A DNA stretch of 64,000 nucleotides from Volutella citrinella (taxonomy: Eukaryota > Ascomycota > Sordariomycetes > Hypocreales > Nectriaceae). The translations under genes and the position numbers were made by a program. The stretch is from positions 496,001 through 560,000 of the forward strand of contig JAWZSP010000001.1 of the NCBI GenBank assembly GCA_034401135.1, given 5' to 3'. Shown here in pieces: positions 58,291 to 64,000 of the stretch (position 1 is its first letter; each line of letters starts with the position of its first letter). Under the pieces are notes generated by a model. That model was given only the letters and a program-made list of their open reading frames with translations, did not search any database and was not told the DNA's origin.

Positions 58291-58797
58291 CTGCGTGCAA
58301 AGTCCCAGGGCTTGGGCTGGTCAACTGGGAGTTTTAGCTCTGCCCTCCTCGGCTTCTTTCTGCCCTATATCTACAACCCAGGTGAAGGCAATCTGAGAGC
58401 CAAGACTAGATTTGTATTTGCCGGTCTCTGTGCAATAGGCGCTGCTATTAGGTTCTTCTATCTTCTCGAGATGAAGGGCAGGACGGCCTCGGAGATTGAT
58501 CGCATGTTTGAGCTGCGTCTTGCGGCGAGACAGTTTGAATCTTGGCAGAATCCTGCGGTAGAGAGCGTAAGGAGCGACTGTGACGTGCCGAGAGTGACGG
58601 AGAGTGACGACGAGCCATATGGAAGGCTGAGGCGATGTAGGCATGAGATGCAAGTACAACAATGGCATCTTGTTTCCGCAATTGCCTTGGTACAATACAG
58701 AGACTCGGCCGAGTTGCTCAGACTTTGGAATGAAGATGGTGGCAATCTCGCAATGGAATGGGGTGGTTCGAGAAGCCCGTGCAGCACACAACAGTAG
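58290..58797 (+). pseudogene. 3' fragment of an MFS sugar (alpha-glucoside-type) transporter
   Basis: The plus-strand frame has the C-terminal end of a fungal MFS sugar porter: LRAKSQGLGWSTGSFSSAL, GFFLPYIYNP, NLRAKTRFVFAGLCAIGAA and the closing EMKGRTASEIDRMFELRLAARQFESW. These are the last two or three TM segments and the cytoplasmic tail of the maltose/alpha-glucoside permease group. The first ten TM segments are missing. Upstream of about 58290 the resemblance stops, and no start codon or splice site leads to the rest. The final 70 codons after ESWQ are diverged. The fragment stays open to 58797, so the truncation may be recent. Confidence 0.72.
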
Positions 58798-59939
58798 AAA
58801 CCACGATACATTGACAGTGCATCCTCGAATTCAGAAGCGCCGTTGTCTGAAGAGACCATGTCGTCCATTGCCTCCTGCGCATCTGGGTTGGGGGCTGCAT
58901 GGTATGGCATGGCTGTGTCCACGATCCTTCAAGCGCCAAGGCAAGGCAGAGCCAGACAGTGACATCCCCTCACATCGGCTGCGCCTGTTTCACCGTAGCT
59001 TCTAGCCCACGGGTGTGGCCCGTGGCTCCACCAATTGCCGTTGGGATTATCAAGATTCATGCGGGTGGCTTTTCAGGTGCTCAATAGCCTATCTGGTTAT
59101 CCACCCGCCGACTTGTCTCTATGGTAAGCACTGTAGTTTCGACACTGCCCGCAGCCCAAGTGGCTGTGCGGCTTTGGCCCCAGCTGCTGAAACTGCAGAG
59201 CACATGTACGAGAATCAGGGTTGACCCTCGCCCAGCTGATAGGGATTGGCTGGGAGGGCCCAATCACGGCGCTTGGGGCTTTGAGGTTCTCCACATTGTC
59301 CGCACCACCGTGGTACGTGCATGCCTCTGCCTCCATGTATGGGCCCAAAACTCTTCGAGTTGGGCCTGCGCCGCCCGTACTGTTCTTGGCACGGCGGCCG
59401 ACCAGCGCCCGGAAGCTGTGATGTTGAAATGCAAAGCAAAAGACGAAAAGAAGCTGAATTGCTTTAGTAATGTGTTAAATATATTGGGGAGTTATGATAA
59501 GCATCATGTGTCGAATTGTCTGCAACATTCGCCGTGTTCATGTGTAGCTGGTTGACTATTTGGAGAGCGCGGGGGTTGGGACAATAGGCTATTTGATAGG
59601 CTATTAATAGCCCCATTTCAGACGCCTCATCCCTGAACATTGATGTGGCTCATGCATCACTCAACTGGGTTGTAGCCTCCGACACTCTTTCGACTGAACG
59701 ATACTTTGGCTAGCACAGCAACTGTTGGTTATGGGGGCCAATGCGGCGGCCGGAATAGCACTAGCAACTCTCGGGCTGTGTTTCTGGATAACCTCCATCG
59801 GCCAGTTGGCTATCAGGCTGTGCAGTCAGCAGGCAGTGTTGGTCTATCAAGCCTCGAAGCGTGCAGGACCAACAAACAGCTCGATGGAGACATTGGAGAT
59901 AGTAGCCTCAATGCCAAGGTCAGTCTCGACTGCGAAGAG

Positions 59940-59947
59940 GTATAAAG
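59940..59947 (+). promoter_or_regulatory. TATA box of the secreted protein gene
   Basis: GTATAAAG lies about 175 nt upstream of the start at 60119, and the leader between is CA- and CT-rich. Confidence 0.5.
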
Positions 59948-59976
59948 GCTTCGTGACTGCTCGATAGAAACGCTTT

Positions 59977-60016
59977 CATCATCAGCATCAGCATCAGCAT
60001 CAGCATCCTCATCCTC
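59977..60016 (+). repeat. CATCAG microsatellite in a 5' leader
   Basis: About four to five copies of CATCAG/CATCAT followed by CATCCT, within the presumed 5' UTR of the secreted protein gene. Confidence 0.75.
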
Positions 60017-60118
60017 CATTCTCTCCTTCTCTCTACTCTGCTACATCTATCATCTACACACACCAGCTACATCTCCGCCCAGTTCTTCCATACCACCACA
60101 AACCTCACCTCCAACACA

Positions 60119-60724
60119 ATGCACTTCAACCTGGCACTTCCTCTCCTGGCTCTGGCCTCCGTTGCCACTGCCATCCCGGCTGACCCCGGCCTGGCCGCCA
60201 ACAACATTGCCAAGCGCTCTGCTGACTCTGTTGAGTCTACAAACATCAACGTGGAGGAGCGTGCTCCCGAATCTGAGGTGCCTGAAACGACCAACCTCGC
60301 TAAGCGCGACCTACCCAAGATGGAGCGCCCCGGCACGTCCAAGTGCATCCAGTACTCCAATTTCATCGGCGTCTGGACCTACGAGGCCGTGTTCTGGCCC
60401 AAGGAGCCCGGCGCGATCGCGGGCAAGATCACCCGCCTGCCCTTGCAAGGCATCAGCGAGATCATTGACAAGTACGACATCATTGACTACAAGAAGGAGC
60501 TTGGCGACACGCTCAAGGGCCAGGGTGACCGCGACGATTATGGCCAGCTTCCCTGCCCGCTGATGTTTGACGACTCGGTCAAGCGCGACGACAAGAACAA
60601 GAAGGTCCGCCACTGGAAGTTCCAGGTCGGCGTCAACTGCAAGCCTGATAGCGTCGCTGCCGCCGTCAAGGCCGTGACGGGCATTGACACTGAGTGCACA
60701 ACTTCGTGGGACGGCAAATGGTGA
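60119..60724 (+). CDS. Small secreted protein with Kex2 sites, unknown function
   Basis: A single exon of 201 aa. Residues 1-18 form a signal peptide (MHFNLALPLLALASVATA). A propeptide-like stretch follows with dibasic Lys-Arg sites (NIAKRSADS, NLAKRDLPK), which suggests Kex2 processing to a mature domain starting near residue 64. The mature part has CIQYSNFIGVWTYEAVFWPKEPG, LPCPLMFDD, another VKRDD site, HWKFQVGVNC and a C-terminal TECTTSWDGKW. It has four cysteines, enough for two disulfides. I do not recognise the family. A secreted effector or small virulence or competition factor is a reasonable guess only. The promoter has a TATA box and a repeat-containing leader. Confidence 0.82.
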   Translation: MHFNLALPLLALASVATAIPADPGLAANNIAKRSADSVESTNINVEERAPESEVPETTNLAKRDLPKMERPGTSKCIQYSNFIGVWTYEAVFWPKEPGAIAGKITRLPLQGISEIIDKYDIIDYKKELGDTLKGQGDRDDYGQLPCPLMFDDSVKRDDKNKKVRHWKFQVGVNCKPDSVAAAVKAVTGIDTECTTSWDGKW

Positions 60725-61532
60725 GGGGTGGCGCAAAGTCTTTTGTTACGCAGGAATTGGATTATGAACTGGAATTTTTGTTTTTAGAAATTATTTCCTT
60801 GAGTTGGACACTGGCTAAGTGAGGGCGCAATTCGTTGAGATCGTGTAAAGAGTATGATGGCGTTGCGGGAACACGTTCCTTCTTTATATCAGAATTGACG
60901 CTTCATAAATTCGAACCCCTCCCGCATGGCGTGACCCGCAAGCTCTAAACCTTGAGACGTCTCCGCATCTGGATTGCTAAGCGGGGAACTATTCGGAGAG
61001 AAACCTCTCCGAGGAAGGCCTCGACTCGCCATGGAACAGCACGCCTGTCCCATGGCATTTCGCGGGCAGTCGGAGCTACGATTGGTAATTATGGGCATTT
61101 ACCTAAATTCCCGAACCGTAGTAGCTGGAAGTTATTGCAAACTGGTCTCTTCGTAATGCAGCGGGTTTCTTACTTAATTCTCTCCGGCCGAAAACCACCG
61201 GATCCCGCCGGGCAAAGAGCATCAGTGTTCCCCACCGATGAAATATTGGTGTAAAATACTTAACCACGGACGTTGATGATACGCTAACTATATACCAGAG
61301 ATCATAATTGGTAATTGCCAGCCCTGGTGGCACGGGGATGATCAGATGGGTCGCAATGAAGATAATTGGTACTCATTACTTGTTTGCCGAACAATTTGTA
61401 ACTCGCCCCACTGATAAAGGGGCTCGTTCCTGCCTGTTGGATGCTTCAGAGTGCCATTGTTCAAGTTGGTCCATTGCTGACATCCCAAACCACGCCCAAT
61501 CTACATCGACTTCAACCACCCAATATCCCACC
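60725..61532. other. Intergenic region
   Basis: No coding exon is supported. In-frame ATGs upstream of 61533 (from 61308) would add a sequence unlike the dehydrogenase family, so this is taken as promoter and leader. Confidence 0.5.
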
Positions 61533-62459
61533 ATGACAAAAGCTGTATCTTTCGCCCCGCATAAGGATATACCCGACCTCTCCGGCAAGGTGGTCCTTAT
61601 CACGGGAGGAAATACCGGTCTAGGCCTGGAAACCATTCTGCAGCTTTCCCGACACGGCCCTGCGCACATCTATCTCGCCGCTAGATCAGAGGAAAAGGCG
61701 AAGGCTGCAATCAGACAAGTTCAAGACAAGGTTCTCAATGCACCACCAATCTCCTTCCTCCGGCTCGATCTTGGGTCATTCGCCAGCATCAAAGCAGCAG
61801 TCAAGTCTTTCAGTGCTTCGTCGGCGCGTTTGGATATCTTGATCAACAACGCGGGGATTATGGCTACGCCCGAAGATCTCACTGAAGATGGATATGAAAT
61901 CCAGTTTGGGACCAACCACTTGGGGCCCGCGCTCCTTACAAAGCTTCTCCTCCCGACCCTCAAGGCAACCGCAGCTACCGAGTCATCGGATGTACGAGTC
62001 ATCTTTGTCTCGTCGAGACTGGAAGATTCAGCACCAAAATATTCCTACCATTTCGACAAGATCAAAACGACCATGTCGGGCAATTCGACGTGGGCTCGCT
62101 ATGGCATGTCGAAACTTGCCATGGTACATTATAGCGAGGCACTGGCCAAGCATAACCCAGACATCAAGAGCATTTCGCTTCATCCTGGAGTCGTTGCTAC
62201 AAACCTCGGCAGCTCGTTTTTCAACAGCAGCAACTTCCTCATTGCCGCAATTGTTAAACTTGTCTTCTGGTTTATGTCCGTGACTGTGGAAGAGGGCAGT
62301 TTGAATCAACTCTGGGCGGCAACCAGCAAGGATGCCATATCTGGAGTTTTCTACTACCCCGTCGGGGTTACTGGGAAGGAGTCTCCCTTGACTCGAAACG
62401 AGAAGGTTCGTGACCAGTTGTGGGAGTGGACCGAAGAAGAACTGAAGGCACATGTTTGA
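61533..62459 (+). CDS. Short-chain dehydrogenase/reductase
   Basis: A single-exon NAD(P)-dependent oxidoreductase of 308 aa in the classical SDR family, related to WW-domain oxidoreductase/retinol dehydrogenase-like enzymes. The cofactor site is VVLITGGNTGLGLETI (TGxxxGxG); the strand-3 motif is RLDLGSFASI. DILINNAGIMATP carries NNAG. The active site shows VIFVSSR and YGMSKLAM (YxxxK) with the substrate serine. HPGVVATNLGSS lies after it. Near the C-terminus a hydrophobic stretch (FLIAAIVKLVFWFMSV) may dip into a membrane. The start at 61533 sits in a CCACCATG context shortly before the fold. Substrate is unknown; no pathway neighbours are visible. Confidence 0.93.
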   Translation: MTKAVSFAPHKDIPDLSGKVVLITGGNTGLGLETILQLSRHGPAHIYLAARSEEKAKAAIRQVQDKVLNAPPISFLRLDLGSFASIKAAVKSFSASSARLDILINNAGIMATPEDLTEDGYEIQFGTNHLGPALLTKLLLPTLKATAATESSDVRVIFVSSRLEDSAPKYSYHFDKIKTTMSGNSTWARYGMSKLAMVHYSEALAKHNPDIKSISLHPGVVATNLGSSFFNSSNFLIAAIVKLVFWFMSVTVEEGSLNQLWAATSKDAISGVFYYPVGVTGKESPLTRNEKVRDQLWEWTEEELKAHV

Positions 62460-63610
62460 GAATCACGGCTAAGATGCTGCCTTGGGGCGACTCCCACAGC
62501 CTGCCAAATCGCAATGAATTCTGTTGCGTGTACGAGATACTCGACTCAGACATGTGACCCTCGCCTTGTTTTATCTTTTCTAGCCTAGCCGACGATGATG
62601 GATGAGCACACCACCAACAGAACAGACATGGTCTTGGAAGATCCAGAAACCCGCTCTGGTGAAGGGATTGAGATAGGCATCGTATCGGTTTGTAGACTGC
62701 AGTGGATGTCAAGTGAAAGATGTTACTCGGTTCCGAGTCTATGGAACTGCGTAGGACGCCGGAGATAGAAATACCTTCATGTTGCATCCTGTATACCAGT
62801 TCCATGGCTATGACGGCACGCGATTCATGCACATCACCTGGCTCCATAAGCGCACACTATCTCGCTACCATATCTGGGGGAAACACTAGCGTCCTCCCCG
62901 CCCGCACATGATACCGTGGTGTACCCGCCGCTTTACCCCAGGGCCACGAATAAATAGGGGGAGATTCGAAAAGGGTGACTCGTCTAGCTTAATTCTTCGC
63001 CATCGACTCGGACTCCGAGATCCACAGTCAGTACCATCCGTGAACAATCGCCAGAAACGGATAGCACACTCCGCGCCGTTGATAAGCACTCCTAGTCACA
63101 ACAGCTGGAAGCGTCCGCGTGAACCAGATAGCACAACTAGACTAGTCTGTGATTTGATACCGACAGAACTGTCCGCGAACAATGGCCAGAAGCAGGTAGC
63201 ACAACTGGAACTGGTCAGCGGAGGCTGGCTGGGACAGGGTACTCTTCGATAGTCTGACTCGTGCAACCGTGGGGAGAAGACCACCAAGCCTGGAAAACAT
63301 CATCAAGGGAAAGGAGGATATTCATCTTGCAGAAGTTGAAATTCCGTCCAGGGAGCCTTGAGAGGAATAAGTTTTGGATAATTTATGTTGGATATATCGG
63401 ATTCGTCACATCAGAGCTTCTTGACGGGTGTCACTTTCTTAATATATCACTTGTGTTTCTTCTGTCCATTGGTGCACGATTTATTACCTGCAACGTTCTA
63501 ACCCACTGTTCTCTAAAGAAAAAGAAGACGAAGAAAAGGTTGTCCGTAGCGACCGTGCTCAACACCCAACCGTCACCCATCTCATCCATAGCTTGACGCC
63601 TTCTCAGTCC
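62460..63610. other. Intergenic region
   Basis: About 1.15 kb without a supportable gene, between two convergent 3' ends. Confidence 0.5.
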
Positions 63611-64000
63611 CTATTCCTCCACAGGAGTGAGCACACCAGATCGAAGAAACGGAACCTCCAGCCCGACAACCTTGTCGTCCTCATCCGTATACAAAAGGAT
63701 GCGGTCCATGGGCTCGCCGCCGTAGTGCACCCAATCGCCCAACTGCCAGGCATAGCATTCGACATCATTGGTGCCGCGGTTCGGCAAGTCCGTGTCAAAC
63801 CTAGGGTTGAATTCCGGCCACAGGTGCCAGACGGTCTGGAATGCCTTCTTGTGATTGAGGACAGTCTCCTTCCTGAGATCAGATGGGAACACACGGATGG
63901 TCTCCCCAATGCCGGGCAGAAACTGGCCCATTGTGCCCATCCAGATCTTAGAAATGGCTGCCGCAATGTCGGATCCGTTGCGCTGCATCGAGGAAAGGAG
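63611..64000 (-). CDS. Unknown protein, 3' part reaching the window edge
   Basis: An open frame reads leftward from the window end to a stop at 63611. An ATG at 63988 would give 125 aa, but the frame stays open to the edge, so this may be an internal methionine. I do not recognise the family. The sequence is protein-like: IWMGTMGQFLPGIGETIRVFP, WHLWPEFNPRFDTDLPNRG and DRILLYTDEDDKVVGLEVPFL. The last segment alternates hydrophobic and polar residues like a beta sheet. No signal peptide is visible in the part seen. Confidence 0.55.
   Translation of the reverse strand, partial: LLSSMQRNGSDIAAAISKIWMGTMGQFLPGIGETIRVFPSDLRKETVLNHKKAFQTVWHLWPEFNPRFDTDLPNRGTNDVECYAWQLGDWVHYGGEPMDRILLYTDEDDKVVGLEVPFLRSGVLTPVEE

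Larger units (their letters stand above)
58798..60118. other. Intergenic region and promoter of the secreted protein gene
   Basis: No coding exon is supported. The right end contains a TATA box at about 59940-59947 (GTATAAAG) and a CATCAG-repeat leader. Confidence 0.5.

Noticed and set aside
61308..61532. Upstream in-frame extension of the short-chain dehydrogenase
   Set aside because: The 75 extra residues do not resemble the family or a targeting peptide; the start at 61533 has a better context and sits just before the fold.

Overview
The window is a piece of a filamentous ascomycete (Pezizomycotina) genome, most likely a Sordariomycete and possibly Hypocreales. Most genes carry one to seven short introns of about 47-150 nt with GT..AG ends and CTNAC-like branch points. 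The genes include a phialide cell wall protein of the PhiA type, a bZIP/DUF3425 regulator, a DUF3433 membrane protein and an SWR1-type actin-related protein. Intergenic spaces are mostly 0.3-2 kb, with one exceptional gap of about 8 kb. I saw no rRNA, convincing tRNA, CRISPR array or transposase. Exon models were built by eye from splice signals, frame and family resemblance, without transcripts or database searches.

Left part (1-31 kb): a secreted PhiA-like protein (761-1398), a small Cys-rich candidate gene (1992-2354), phosphoserine aminotransferase (3592-5389), a ferric reductase (6513-9126) and a hexose transporter read leftward (9613-11349). An 8.1-kb gene-empty, G-run-rich stretch follows (11350-19479). 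Then come an MFS drug-type exporter and an aldo-keto reductase in tandem (19480-23051), a DUF3433 polytopic membrane protein (23583-26300), a bZIP-like regulator (27062-28075) and an ankyrin-repeat protein with a STAND-like N-terminus (28440-31205).

Middle part (31-41 kb): a ubiquitin C-terminal hydrolase, a membrane-anchored UDP-glycosyltransferase, an MDR oxidoreductase, actin-related protein Arp6 and a secreted GMC oxidoreductase. These are mostly housekeeping or general metabolic genes.

Right part (42-58 kb) is the most unusual. Two diverged paralogs of unknown function (42853-43814 minus, 45007-46020 plus) share both intron positions and phases. They lie next to a giant leftward gene (46649-55551). 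In my model that gene has 21 exons joined in frame and encodes 2573 aa: an N-terminal metallo-beta-lactamase fold (HxDxDH type), a long Lys/Asp/Gly-rich linker, then about 1850 residues of apparently beta-rich sequence. A gene of unknown function is divergent from it (56376-57787) and has a stop codon that may lie inside an in-frame 51-nt intron. This block has no familiar metabolic genes and is the best candidate for an undescribed system. Next to it, near 58.29 kb, two 3' gene fragments meet head to head, which suggests a rearrangement.

Far right (60-64 kb): a small secreted Kex2-processed protein, a short-chain dehydrogenase and the 3' part of an unknown gene that may continue past the window end.
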